Shown piece by piece: positions 33,991 to 46,191 of a DNA stretch of 64,000 nucleotides. Origin of the DNA: Diplosphaera chodatii. Taxonomy: Eukaryota > Chlorophyta > Trebouxiophyceae > Prasiolales > Stichococcaceae. How positions within the stretch are numbered: position 1 is the stretch's first letter; every line of letters starts with the position of its first letter. The DNA lies in assembly GCA_032358165.1 (NCBI GenBank), contig JAALGY010000023.1:1798001-1862000 (forward strand). The letters run 5' to 3'. The notes beneath the pieces were generated by a model, which did no database searches, was not told the DNA's origin, and saw only the letters and a program-made list of their open reading frames with translations. The position numbers and the translations under genes are program-made.

Positions 33991-34068
33991 AATAAATAAA
34001 TAAATAAAGAGCCTGTGGCTAGGCCAAAATGGCCCACCACCAGTATGTAATCAATGTCAATGTCAATG
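33991..34068 (+). mobile_element. Second LINE A 3' terminus behind an (AATA)n tail
   Basis: After (AATA)n the last 58 bp of A 3' UTR repeat (GAGCCTGTGGCTAGGCC onward) and end in the usual (TCAATG)n tail. It is either a tiny second insertion or a slippage product of reverse transcription. Confidence 0.7.
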
Positions 34069-34472
34069 GCAAAAAGGCTGCCAGTTGCCCGGCATCCTGG
34101 TTGCCGGCTGCAAGTAGCTGGCCAGCTGGTAGTTGTCACCGTTGACAGGGCCCCTGACTCCCAGCCACTCACGCACTTTGCGCAAGTCGCTGCCATTCAC
34201 AGCATCGAATGTGCGGCGCTGCAGGTGTGCACTGACAACCGAAGTGTCAATGCGCTGCGGCACGCCGTCAACGATGGGTGACATGAAGTGCAGGAACGAG
34301 CACACCTGGGCAGCCCAGCATGCTGAGCTGGTCTTGCTGCGCCCCGGCCGGGTGGCCAGAGCACAGTTCTCCAGGAATGCCTGTTCGGTGAGGCGTGTGT
34401 CCGGCATCGCGACCAGCCGATTCCAGAACCGGCAGATGGCCAGCGTTGCCGTGTGTGCCACCGGGAATCGCC
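34069..34472 (-). mobile_element. LINE family A internal fragment, minus orientation
   Basis: Encodes part of the ORF2 C-terminal region (FWNRLVAMPDTRLTEQAFLE, WLGVRGPVNGDNYQLA). An internal deletion joins the extreme C-terminus to the region before the finger. Confidence 0.8.
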
Positions 34473-34546
34473 CAAAGGGACTGAGGGCCGACACCCTTGG
34501 GCGCATCCGCGTCAACGGCGCCCCCACCGACCCCATTGCCTAAATA
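34473..34546 (+). mobile_element. Short LINE family B pieces
   Basis: GGGACTGAGGGC from B 3' UTR is joined to about 50 bp of B RT (TLGRIRVNGAPTDPI). A patch of this size between A fragments suggests recombination or repair filler. Confidence 0.6.
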
Positions 34547-34547
34547 G

Positions 34548-35119
34548 CGGAGCTGGAGGCCGCCGGCGCGAACCTGGACCCGCCCACCCTGTGTGGTGTG
34601 CAGGCACCTGCCCTCTTCTATGCAGATGATCTGGACCTGGTGTCCACATCCGTACGCGGCCTGCAGGCGCAACTCGACCTGCTGGAGTCGTACTGCAAAC
34701 GCTGGCGCCTCACCGTCAACGTGAAGAAGACGAAGGTCGTGGTGTACGCAGCCCAGGCGGCGGCACCACCGGTTCTCACCTACATGCATGCTCCCATCGA
34801 AGTGCTGGACTCGTTTACCTATTTGGGGGTTGACATCTCTAGTCGTAGTTCTTTTGCTGCCGCTAGCATCGGCAGAGCGGCCTCCGCCCAGCGCGCCGCA
34901 CTTGCATTGCAGCATCGTTGCCATGACCTGAGCTTGCATGACCCAGCACTGCAGCTGCACTTGTTCGATGCACTAGTACGTCCTGTTATGCTTTATGGTG
35001 TCGAAACATGGGGTCCTGGGGCGTTGTGCGGTAGTGGCATGGACACTTGTGAGCTTGTCCATCGGAAGTTTCTTCGGTCGGTTCTTGGTGTGCGCACAGG
35101 CACTCCCAACGTGGCGGTG
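34548..35119 (+). pseudogene. LINE family A RT fragment
   Basis: Open A ORF2 segment from AELEAAGA through FYADDLDLV and VNVKKTKVVVY to RTGTPNVAV, cut by a B (TTTG)n tail at 35120. Confidence 0.85.
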
Positions 35120-36122
35120 TTTGTTTGTTTGTTTGTTTTTTACAAAGGGCGTCCAGACCAGAACCAAGCTCAAGAACAAGGCTCTGCGGCACAATGCGGC
35201 TTCTCACGTGTGAACGTGAGGGCGGCTGAGTATGTCATCAAAACGTCATGCTCGAAATATGTCGAATGGAGGACACTGAAACCACAAGGGAATGCAGGGC
35301 CCATGAGACCAGCGAAAGGCAATAGTCCCGATGAGGAAGGCTACCTAATGGTCGTACAAGTGCGGGGACCTAGCGGCGGCGGCAGCAATGCCACGCACTC
35401 GCGGCGAAGTCGCACCGCTGCGGGCCTATCACTCTAGAAATGTCGTAACGTCTGTCTGTCCACGTGCCACGGCACCCGCGGGTAAACCCAGAAAACCCCG
35501 CGCAGACATGCAGGGACCGGCTGCGTACAAGTACGCCGAGCTCTGGGCCCGCTGGGACCGGATACGCCGCGAGGCGCCCTGCATGCTGGTGAAAGCAACC
35601 AAACCCAAAGGCATTTGACATTGATTACATACTGGTGGTGGGCCATTTTGGCCTAGCCACAGGCTCTGGCGGAATAACCCAGAGCAACATGCACAACGAG
35701 TCGTGTCCGAAACCGTTCACTCCCCGCTGACAGGATGGTTCCACTCAATCCCGGTTGGATGTACACCCCTCCAACTCTGCACAATGATCATGACAAACCC
35801 GCAAAAAGGCTGCCAGTTGCCCGGCATCCTGCTGCATAAAGTCCGCCACTGAGGTGATGTCGCTGTCCTGAAACAGCTCAGAATGCTGCACCCTCTGATC
35901 TACTAGAGCTGGACACCCCCAGACCATGTGCGCCTCATCATCCACCACGCCGCAGCTACACCGCTGACACAGCCGCTCTGCCCGCGGCAGACGCTGCCAC
36001 CTCCCTGTCTCTACCCCCAGCATGTGACTGCCCATCCGAAACTGTGCTAACCGCCGACGACCGGTCTTTCTTGTTTGTTTGTTTGTTTGTGGACGACCGG
36101 TCTTGGAGGCGACTGCCTGCCA
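35120..36122 (-). repeat. Duplicate of the 28625-29631 composite block
   Basis: Contains, in the same order, a B 3' end, an A 3' end and the same tail-only insertion between GACGACCGGTCTT repeats. Junctions are identical (AAAGGCATTTGACATTGATT), so the composite was copied as DNA, not built twice by retrotransposition. A few substitutions separate the copies. Confidence 0.85.
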
Positions 36123-37326
36123 TTTTTTGTTTGTTTGTTTGTTTTTTACAAATGGCGTCCAGACCAGAACCAAGCTCAAGAACGAGGCTCTGCGGCACAA
36201 TGCGGCTTCCCACGTGTGAACATGAGGGCGGCTGAGTATGTCACCAAAACGTCATGTTCGAAATATGTCAATGGAGACACTGAAACCACAAGGGGATGCA
36301 GGGCCCATGAGACCAGCGCAAGGCAATAGTCCCGATGAGGAAGGCTACCTAATGGTCGTACAAGTGCGGGGACCTAGCGGCGGCGGCAGCAATGCCACGC
36401 ACACGCGGCTGAGTCGCACCGCTGCAGGTCTATCATCCTAGAAATGTCCAAACGTCTGTCTGTCCACGTGCCACGGCACCCGCGGGTAAACCCAGAAAAC
36501 CCCGCGCAGACATGCAGGGACCGGTTGCGTACAAGTACGCCGAGCTCTGGGCCCGCTGGGACCGGATACGCCGGGAGGCGCCCTGCATGCTGGTGAAAGC
36601 AACCAAACCCAAAGGGACTGAGGGCTGGCGCTGGCAAACAACAGAGGGCTGGCGGCTGACGCCGCAGGCTGTCCGACATGCACAACACCGGGCACCAGGG
36701 TCTTCTGAGGCAGGTGCTCCCATCCGCGCGGGCTCCGCGGGTGGCCGCTGCTAGGTGTTGTCATGCTACTGAGGTCTTGGTCTTGCTCTTGCTCTTGTTC
36801 TTGATCTTGGCCCAGTGCCGACTGGGCAGATGAGGTACGGGCGTATAGGTGAGGTTGAGCGGCGGTGGGAGTCCAGGATGGGACCGAAAGTGAAGGTAAG
36901 GTGAAGGCGATGGCGGGCGTTGGCAGGTGAGGTGTGAGGGTGTAGGCGAAGGTGAGCGGCGGTGGGAGTCCAAGATGGGACCGAAAGTGAAGGTGATGGC
37001 GACGGCGGGTGCTGGCAGGTGAGGTGTGAGGGTGTAGGTGAAGGTGAGCGGCGGTGGGAGTCCAGGATGGGACCGAAAGTGAAGGTGATGGCGACGGCGG
37101 GTGCTGGCAGGTGAGGTGTGAGGGTGTAGGCGAAGGTGAGTGGCGGTGGGAGTCCAGGATGGGACCGAAAGTGAAGGTGAAGGCGACGGCGGGTGCTGGC
37201 ATTTGAGGTGAGAGGGTGTAGGCGAAGGCGAGTGTTGGTGGGAGTCCAGGATTGGACCGAAAGTGAAGGTGAAGGCGACGGCGGGCGCTGGCAGGTGAGG
37301 TGTGAGGGTGTAGGTGAAGGTGAGCG
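36123..37326 (-). mobile_element. LINE family B 3' end with five minisatellite units
   Basis: (TTTG)n and the complete 3' UTR to about 36845, then roughly five 92-bp units to 37326. This shows the minisatellite belongs to family B and lies upstream of its 3' UTR. Confidence 0.85.
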
Positions 37327-38179
37327 GCGGTGTTGGGGGAGCTTGGGCGATTCCCGGTGGCACACACGGCAACGCTGGCCATCTGCCGGTTCTGGAATCG
37401 GCTGGTCGCGATGCCGGACACACGCCTCACCAAGCAGGCATTCCTGGAGAACTGTGCTCTGGCCACCCGGCCGGGGCGCAGCAAGACCAGCTCAGCATGC
37501 TGGGCTGCCCAGGTGTGCTCGTTCCTGCACTTCATGTCACCCATCGTTGACGGCGTGCCGCAGCGCATTGACACTTCGGTTGTCAGTGCACACCTGCAGC
37601 GCCGCACATTCGATGCTGTGAATGGCAGCGACTTGCGCAAAGTGCGTGAGTGGCTGGGAGTCAGGGGCCCTGTCAACGGTGACAACTACCAGCTGGCCGG
37701 CTACTTGCAGGCAGTCGCCTCCAAGACCAGTCGTCGGCGGTTAGCACAGTTCCGGATGGGCAGTCACATGCTGGGGGTGGAAACAGGGAGGTGGCAGCGT
37801 CTGCCGCGGGCAGAGCGGCTGTGTCAGCGGTGTAGCTGCGGCGTGGTGGATGATGAGGCGCACATGGTCTGGGGTTGTCCAGCTCTAGTAGATCAGAGGG
37901 TGCAGCATTCTGAGCTGTTTCAGGACAGCGACATCACCTCAGTGGCGGACTTTATGCAGCAAGATGCCGGGCAACTGGCAGCCTTTTTGCGTGTTTGTCA
38001 TGATCATTGTGCAGAGTTGGAGGGGTGTACATCCAACCGGGCTTGAGTGGAACCATCCTGTCAGCGGGGAGTGAACGGTTTCGGACACGACTCGTTGTGC
38101 ATGTTGCTCTGGGTTATTCCGCCAGAGCCTGTGGCTAGGCCAAAATGGCCCACCACCAGTATGTAATCAATGTCAAATG
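37327..38179 (+). mobile_element. LINE family A 3' part with intact ORF2 end
   Basis: Runs from VLGELGRFPVAHTATLAICR to the stop at 38044-38046, with the CQRCSCGVVDDEAHMVWGCP finger intact, then 3' UTR and tail. Confidence 0.85.
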
Positions 38180-38181
38180 TC

Positions 38182-39222
38182 ATTGCCATCAACAGCGGCT
38201 TTGTAAAAAACAAACAAACAAACAAACAAACAGCGGCGCACTCCAAGGCAGCCCCCCCTCGTCACTGCTCTACATCCTGCAGCTCCAGACTCTTGCCGCC
38301 CTCACCCGACGCATGGTCGCCGCTGGTGCCGTGCAACCCATCGCCCTCCCCTTTTGCGGAGCCGCTCCCCCTTGCCACATGCACGCCGACGACACCACCA
38401 TCCACGCCGCCTGTGCAGCGGACTGCGACAAGGTCATCGAAGGACCTGTCGCCGCCTTCGCTGCCGCCTCGGAAGCCCAGCTCAACCCCACCAAGTCCCT
38501 GCTGTTCGGCTCGGCTGCCCGGCAACCCGCCCACACCAGTGCCGCCACCGGCATCACCTACACCCCACACCACACATATGTCAACCACTTGGGCGTCATC
38601 GTCGGCTGCGGCAGCAACGCTATCGGCGCTCGCCAGCACAAGATCAACTCCCGGATCGGCCTTATCGGCAAGGCGGTCCTGCAGTGGTCCAAGCACGCCA
38701 TCTCCTTCTTTGGACGGGCGTACGTCGGCAAGCAGAACCTGCAGTCGCAGCTGGTGCACCTCCTCAGCTTCGACTCCCTCACAGCCACCCAACTGGCGAA
38801 GCTCAACACCCTCGTCTACGGCTACATCAGTCGCAATCGCTACAACACCGACCCCCTCTCCGCCAACTGCAACCCGAAGCGCCTTGTGTGCGGCCTCTCC
38901 CGACGAGCTGGTGGCGCTGGCGCCCCCTCCCTTGAGCTGTTCGCCACCGCCCTGGCAGCGAAGCGAGCGTTCCGCCTGTTCCAGCCGCCGCCAGCAGTGT
39001 GGAAATCCATTCACGGCTTTCACGTCATGCGGGCTCCGGCATCCTCCATCCCCCATACCGACGCGCCAGCCCGAGCCCTTCACCGTTGGGGCCTCGGACC
39101 TGCCATCATGGCATCCACTCTCGACATCGCCACTGTGCCATCGCTCCCGCCACGCCTGCGCGACGGCGTCGCGGCTGCTCACCGCATCGGGATTGGGCGC
39201 AACCTGGACCCTGAGCAGCAGC
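38182..39222 (+). pseudogene. LINE family B ORF2 fragment, catalytic RT half and connector
   Basis: Covers B ORF2 from INSGALQGSPPSSLLYILQL through HADDTTIHAA to RIGIGRNLDPEQQ. About 6 nt are missing after QLNPTK compared with the large B copy, and a tail-only insertion sits at its start. It ends at a junction with A sequence. Confidence 0.85.
38200..38228 (+). mobile_element. Near tail-only LINE B insertion
   Basis: TTTGTAAAAAACAAAC and further CAAA units lie between two copies of AACAGCGGC (38191-38199, 38229-38237). Only about 12 bp of B body precede the tail. Confidence 0.75.
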
Positions 39223-40276
39223 TGTGCTTGCAAGTGCTGATGCATTCCCTTTGATTCATTCCCTAACAGTACTCCCCGCTCCTGAGTCGGACCATGCAGC
39301 CTTGCATCTGCTCATCAATAGGACCGCCGCCGCTCAGCAGCCGCTCCCACGTCGCCAGCGCCGCCGCCATCAGCAGCAGCACCCGCAGCAGCCTACGACC
39401 CAGCAGCCCCTGCGCCTCGGCGCAGCGCAGCTGGAAGTATGGCAGCAGCGCCTGCAGCAGCCTGATGCGGCAGCCCAACTGGTCGACATTGCAGCGGCAG
39501 CAGACGCCGCCCAGGCACCCGATGACATGCATGCTGTGGGCATGCAGTTCGATCAGCTCATTGAGACCACGCAGGCTGAGGTGGCTGCAACGGCGCCGGC
39601 CGCCAAGGGGCGGCGGCGGGACCGCAACGCTGTGCCTCGCTGGTGGGATGCTGACCTGGCCCGCGGACGCCGCGCAGCGCGGCAAGCCGCGCGGCGCGAC
39701 CCGCAGTCACCGGCTGCTCGCGCGCTCCGCCAACAGCACCTGCTACGCCGCACCCAGCGCCAGTGGACCCGCAGTCAGGCTCTTGCCCTCACTGAACTGG
39801 CTCGATCAACCAACTCCAAAAAGTTCTGGCAAAAGTTAAGAAGAGGGCGTGTCCCATAGCAGATGATGTGATGCTTGACTCCTTCCGGAAACTGCTGGAT
39901 GCCCCCACAGTTTCATCAAGCACTGCAGGTACCTCGGGTAGTGGTGCTGCGCCACCTTTTGCCGACGGGAGCGAGCTCAACTCGCCCTTCACAGCCGGCG
40001 CCGTGCAACAGGCTATAAGAGCCCTGCACGGAGGCAAAGCAACGGTGGGCCTGCTCAAATTGGATGCTTTATCTGTTGCAGCGGCGCAGCTTGCACATGG
40101 TGCGGCATCACGCCAATCTATAAGGGGGGCGACACATCCGATCCGGGTAATTACCGTGGCATTGCTGTTGGCTCTTTATTGGCAAAGCTGTATGCTTGCA
40201 TGCTTAACGAAAAGCTTATGAGGTGGACCGAGCAGCACCAGCTGCGCGCACGCGGACAGGCGGGCTTCCGCAAGGA
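39223..40276 (+). pseudogene. LINE family A ORF2 fragment, linker region, with deletions
   Basis: Matches A from the end of the endonuclease domain to GQAGFRKE in RT. Small deletions break the frame near 39836 and near 40098. Confidence 0.8.
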
Positions 40277-40280
40277 GCGC

Positions 40281-41227
40281 ATGACATTGATTACATACTG
40301 GTGGTGGGCCATTTTGGCCTAGCCACAGGCTCTGGCGGAATAACCCAGAGCAACATGCACAACGAGTCGTGTGACATTGTCCGTGTCCGAAACCGTTCAC
40401 TCCCCGCTGACAGGATGGTTCCACTCAATCCCGGTTGGATGTACACCCCTCCAACTCTGCACAATGATCATGACAAACCCGCAAAAAGGCTGCCAGTTGC
40501 CCGGCATCCTGCTGCATAAAGTCCGCCACTGAGGTGATGTCGCTGTCCTGAAACAGCTCAGAATGCTGCACCCTCTGATCTACTAGAGCTGGACACCCCC
40601 AGACCATGTGCGCCTCATCATCCACCACGCCGCAGCTACACCGCTGACACAGCCGCTCTGCCCGCGGCAGACGCTGCCACCTCCCTGTTTCCACCCCCAG
40701 CATGTGACCGCCCATCCGGAACTGTGCTAACCGCCGACGACCGGTCTTGGAGGCGACTGCCTGCAAGTAGCCGGCCAGCTGGTAGTTGTCACCGTTGACA
40801 GGGCCCCTGACTCCCAGCCACTCACGCACTTTGCGCAAGTCGCTGCCATTCACAGCATCGAATGTGCGGCGCTGCAGGTGTGCACTGACAACCGAAGTGT
40901 CAATGCGCTGCGGCACGCCGTCAACGATGGGTGACATGAAGTGCAGGAACGAGCACACCTGGGCAGCCCAACATGCTGAGCTGGTCTTGCTGCGCCCCGG
41001 CCGGGTGGCCAGAGCACAGTTCTCCAGGAATGCCTGCTTGGTGAGGCGTGTGTCCGGCATCGCGACCAGCCGATTCCAGAACCGGCAGATGGCCAGCGTT
41101 GCCGTGTGTGCCACCGGGAATCGCCCAAGCTCCCCCAACACCGCCACGTTGGGAGTGCCTATGCGCACGCCAAGAACAGACCGAAGAAACTTCCGATGGA
41201 CAAGCTCACAAGTGTCCATGCCAGTAC
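40281..41227 (-). mobile_element. LINE family A 3' half, minus orientation
   Basis: Tail at the left, then 3' UTR with a short local duplication near 40370-40385, then an ORF2 end open on the minus strand up to RKFLRSVLGVRIGTPNVAV. The finger is intact. Confidence 0.85.
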
Positions 41228-41228
41228 C

Positions 41229-42019
41229 GAGGGGCGTGCAGGCACTGTATGCTGATGTGCCCATGGCATTGCAGTTTGAGGGGGGAATGTCCGACACATT
41301 TCAGAGCACTCTGGGGGTTAAGCAGGGATGTCCACTATCTCCAACCCTTTTTGGGATTTACATTGACGATTTCCAAGCGGAGCTGGAGGCCGCCGGCGCG
41401 GACCTGGACCTGCCCACCCTGTGTGGTGTGCAGGCACCTGCCCTCTTCTATGCAGATGATCTGGACCTGGTGTCCACATCCGTGCACGGCCTGCAGGCGC
41501 AGCTCGACCTGCTGGAGTCGTACTGCAAACGCTGGCGCCTCACCGTCAACGTGAAGAAGACTAAGGTCGTGGTGTACGCAGCCCAGGCTGTGGCACCACC
41601 GGTTCTCACCTACATGCATGCTCCCATCGAAGTGCTGGACTCGTTTACCTATTTGGGGGTTGACATCTCTAGTCGTAGTTCTTTTGCTGCCGCTAGCATC
41701 GGCAGAGCGGCCTCCGCCCAGCGCGCCGCACTTGCATTGCAGCATCGTTGCCATGACCTAAGCTTGCATGACCCAGCACTGCAGCTGCACTTGTTCGATG
41801 CACTAGTACGTCCTGTTATGCTTTATGGTGTCGAAACATGGGGTCCTGGGGCGTTGTGCGGTATTTTTGTTTGTTTGTTTGTTTGTTTTTTACAAAGGGC
41901 GTCCAGACCAGAACCAAGCTCAAGAACAAGGCTCTGCGGCACAATGCGGCGTCTCACGTTGTGCGGTAGTGGCATGGACACTTGTGAGCTTGTCCATCGG
42001 AAGTTTCTTCGGTCTGTTC
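41229..42019 (+). pseudogene. LINE family A RT fragment split by a LINE B 3' end
   Basis: A ORF2 from RGVQALYADVPMALQFEGG through YADD to ELVHRKFLRSV. At 41864-41956 a B 3' end interrupts it. Confidence 0.85.
41864..41956 (-). mobile_element. LINE family B 3' end with 12-bp target duplication
   Basis: (TTTG)n plus about 65 bp of B 3' UTR, flanked by CGTTGTGCGGTA on both sides (41852-41863, 41957-41968). Confidence 0.85.
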
Positions 42020-42023
42020 ATTG

Positions 42024-45000
42024 GAGCGGCCCAACAGGTGGGGCAGGGCTCTGCTTGACATGTGTGTTGAGACATCCGTCAGGATTGCTAACGGTCGTGT
42101 TTCAGGAGATGAGGAGGGACAGGTCACTTTTGTTAGCCAAAGTCAGGTGGGCAGCAGCCTGATTGACTATGTGCTTGCAAGTGCTGATGCATTCCCTTTG
42201 ATTCATTCCCTAACAGTACTCCCCGCTCCTGAGTCGGACCATGCAGCCTTGCATCTGCTCATCAAGAGGACCGCCGCCGCTCAGCAGCCGCTCCCACGTC
42301 GCCAGCGCCGCCGCCATCAGCAGCAGCAACCGCAGCAGCCCACGACCCAGCAGCCCCTGCGCCTCGGTGCAGCGCAGCTGGAAGTGTGGCAGCAGCGCCT
42401 GCAGCAGCCTGATGCGGCAGCCCAACTGGTCGACATTGCAGCGGCAGCAGATGCCGCCCAGGTACCCGATGACATGCATGCTGTGGGCATGCAGTTCGAT
42501 CAGCTCATTGAGACCACGCAGGTTGAGGTGGCTGCAACGGCGCCGGCCGCCAAGGGGCGGCGGCGGGACCGCAACGCTGTGCCTCGCTGGTGGGATGCTA
42601 ACCTGGCCCCCGGACGCCGCGCAGCGCGGCAAGCCGCGCGGCGCGACCCGCAGTCACCGGCTGCTCGCGCGCTCCGCCAGCAGTACCAGCACCTGCTACG
42701 CCGCACACAGCGCCAGTGGACCCGCAGTCAGGCTCTTGCCCTCACTGAACTGGCTCGATCAACCAACTCCAAAAAGTTCTGGCAAAAGTTCAAACCTGCT
42801 AAGAAGCGGGCGTGTCCCATAGCAGATGATGTGATGCTTGACTCCTTCCGGAAACTGCTGGATGCCCCCACAGTTTCATCAAGCACTGCAGGTACCTCGG
42901 GTAGTGGTGCTGCGCCACCTTTTGCCGACGGGAGCGAGCTCAACTCGCCCTTCACAGCCGGCGCCGTGCAACAGGCTATAGGAGCCCTGCGCGGAGGCAA
43001 AGCAACGGTGGGCCTGCTCAAATTGGATGCTTTATCTGTTGCAGCGGCGCAGCTTGCACCTTGTCTTGCATCTGTTTTTAACGCTTGTCAAAGGGTGGCA
43101 GCGTTGCCAAGGGGCTGGGCTCTGTGCGGCATCACGCCGATTCACAAGGGGGGCGACACATCCGATCCGGGTAATTACCGTGGCATTGCTGTTGGCTCTT
43201 TATTGGCAAAGCTGTATGCTTGCATGCTTAACGAAAAGCTTATGAGGTGGACCGAGCAGCACCAGCTGCGCGCACGCGGACAAGCGGGCTTCCGCAAGGA
43301 CCACCGCACCACCGATCAGACCTTCGTCGTTCGCACCCTCATTGAGAAGGCCAAGGCAGATAAGCAGCCTCTATACTCTTGCTTTGTCGATTTCAAGAAA
43401 GCATACGACACTGTACCTCGTGATTTGCTTTGGGAGAAGCTGCAGCGGATTGGGGTGCATGGGGAGTTTCTGAGGGGCGTGCAGGCACTGTATGCTGATG
43501 TGCCCATGGCACTGCAGTTTGAGGGGGGAATGTCCGACACATTTCAGAGCACTCTGGGGGTTAAGCAGGGATGTCCACTATCTCCAACCCTTTTCGGGAT
43601 TTACATTGACGATTTCCAAGCGGAGCTGGAGGCTGCCGGCGCGGACCTGGACCTGCCCACCCTGTGTGGTGTGCAGGCACCTGCCCTCTTCTATGCAGAT
43701 GATCTGGACCTGGTGTCCACATCCGTACGCGGCCTGCAGGCGCAGCTCGACCTGCTGGAGTCGTACTGCAAGCGGTGGCGCCTCACCGTCAACGTGAAGA
43801 AGACTAAGGTCGTGGTGTACGGAGCCCAGGCTGCTGCACCACCGGTTCTCACCTACATGCATGCTCCCATCGAAATGCTGGACTCGTTTACATATTTGGG
43901 GGTTGACATTTCCAGTCGTAGTTCTTTTGCTGCCGCTAGCATCGGCAGAGCGGCCTCCGCCCAGCGCGCCGCACTTGCATTGCAGCATCGTTGCCATGAC
44001 CTGAGCTTGCATGACCCAGCACTGCAGCTACACTTGTTCGATGCACTAGTACGTCCTGTTATGCTTTATGGTGTCGAAACATGGGGACCGGGGGCGTTGT
44101 GCGGTAGTGGCATGGACACTTGTGAGCTTGTCCATCGGAAGTTTCTTCGGTCTGTTCTTGGAGTGCGTACAGGCACTCCCAACGTGGCGGTGTTGGGGGA
44201 GCTTGGGCGATTCCCAGTGGCACACACGGCAACGCTGGCCATCTGCCGGTTCTGGAACCGGCTGGTCGCAATGCCGGACACACGCCTCACCAAGCAGGCA
44301 TTCCTGGAGAACTGTGCTCTGGCCACCCGGCCGGGGCGCAGCAAGACCAGCTCAGCATGCTGGGCTGCCCAGGTGTGCTCGTTCCTGCACTTCATGTCAC
44401 CCATCGTTGACGGCGTGCCGCAGCGCATTGACACTTCGGTTGTCAGTGCACACCTGCAGCGCCGCACATTCGATGCTGTGAATGGCAGCGACCTGCGCAA
44501 AGTGCGTGAGTGGCTGGGGGTCAGGGGCCCTGTGAACGGTGACAACTACCAGCTGGCCGGCTACTTGCAGGCAGTCGCCTCCAAGACCGGTCGTCGGCGG
44601 TTAGCACAGTTTCGGATGGGCAGTCACATGCTGGGGGTGGAAACAGGGAGGTGGCAGCGTCTGCCGCGGGCAGAGCGGCTGTGTCAGCGGTGTAGCTGCG
44701 GCGTGGTGGATGATGAGGCGCACATGGTCTGGGGGTGTCCTGCTCTAGTAGATCAGAGGGTGCAGCATTCTGAGCTGTTTCAGGACAGCGACATTACCTC
44801 AGTGGCGGACTTTATGCAGCAGGATGCCGGGCAACTGGCAGCCTTTTTGCGTGTTTGTCATGATCATTGTGCAGAGTTGGAGGGGTGTACATCCAACCGG
44901 GATTGAGTGGACCCATTCTGTCAGCGGGGAGTGAACGGTTTCGGACACGACTCGTTGTGCATGTTGCTCTGGGTTATTCCGCCAGAGCCTGTGGCTAGGC

Positions 45001-45041
45001 CAAAATGGCCCACCACCAGTATGTAATCAATGTCAATGTCA
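42024..45041 (+). mobile_element. LINE family A, 5'-truncated in the endonuclease domain, ORF2 otherwise open
   Basis: ORF2 is open from the junction to TGA at 44904-44906 (about 960 codons), with all RT motifs and the C-terminal finger (CQRCSCGVVDDEAHMVWGCP) intact. It is the best example of an undamaged RT and C-terminus in the window. It ends in (TCAATG)n. The 5' truncation removes the first endonuclease motifs. Confidence 0.9.
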
Positions 45042-45680
45042 CCCATCGTTGACGGCGTGCCACAGCGCATTGACACTTTGGTTGTCAGTGCACACCTGCA
45101 GCGCCGCACATTCGATGCTGTGAATGGCAGCGACTTGCGCAAAGTGCGTGAGTGGCTGGGAGTTAGGGGCCCTGTGAACGGTGACAACTACCAGCTGGCC
45201 GGCTACTTGCAGGCAGTCGCCTCCAAGAACGGTCGTCGGCGGTTAGCACAGTTCCGGATGGGCAGTCACATGCTGGGGGTGGAAACAGGAAGGTGGCAGC
45301 GTCTGCCGCGGGCAGAGCGGCTGTGTCAGCGGTGTAGCTGCGGCGTGGTGGATGATGAGGCACATATGGTCTGGGGGTGTCCTGCTCTGGTAGATCAGAG
45401 GGTGCAGCATTTGAGGTGTTTGAGGACAACGACATCACCACAGTGGCGGATCTTATTATGCAGCAGGATGCCGGGCAGCTGGCAGCCTTTTTGCGGGTTT
45501 GTCATGATCATTGTGCAGAGTTGGAGGGGTGTACATCCAACCGTGATTGAGTGGACCCATTCTGTCAGCGGGGAGTGAACGGTTTCGGACACGACTCGTT
45601 GTGCACGTTGCTCTGGGTTATTCCGCCAGAGCCTGTGACTAGGCCAGAATGGCCCACCACCAGTATGTAATCAATGTCAT
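45042..45680 (+). mobile_element. LINE family A 3' end
   Basis: ORF2 end with frameshifts near 45412 and 45455, then 3' UTR and tail. It starts abruptly inside the C-terminal region. Confidence 0.8.
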
Positions 45681-45892
45681 GTCGATGGCATGGCGACCAA
45701 CCGGTTCCAGAACCGGCAGATGGCCAGCGTTGCCGTGTGTGCCGCCGGGAACCGTCCAAGCTCCCCCAACACCGCCACGTTGGGAGTGCCTGTGCGCACA
45801 CCAAGAACAGACCGAAGAAACTTCCGATGGACAAGCTCACAAGTGTCCATGCCAGTACCACATAACGCCCCTGGTCCCCATGTTTCGACACC
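45681..45892 (-). mobile_element. LINE family A internal fragment, minus orientation
   Basis: Encodes ETWGPGALCGTGMDTCELVH through GELGRFPAAHTATLAICRFW, no tail. Confidence 0.75.
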
Positions 45893-46191
45893 GTGCGTCC
45901 ACACTACACCGTACGTTCACAGTATGTCCACAGCCACAGCCACAATCACATCCACAGCCTCAGCGCCAACCTCAGCCCCAGCCTGAGCCCTGAGTCACGC
46001 CCTGGCCACCCGGCCGGGGCGCAGCAAGACCAGCTCAGCATGCTAGGCTGCCCAGGTGTGCTCGTTCCTGCACTTCATGTCACCCATCGTTGACGGCGTG
46101 CCGCAGCGCATTGACACTTCGGTTGTCAGTGCACACCTGCAGCGCCGCACATTCGATGCTGTGAATGGCAGCGACTTGCGCAAAGTGCGTG
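45893..46191 (+). mobile_element. Mosaic of LINE B ORF2 C-terminus and LINE A piece
   Basis: 45893-46000 matches the His/Pro/Gln-rich C-terminal end of B ORF2. 46001-46191 is A (TRPGRSKTSSA to GSDLRKVR). Confidence 0.65.
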
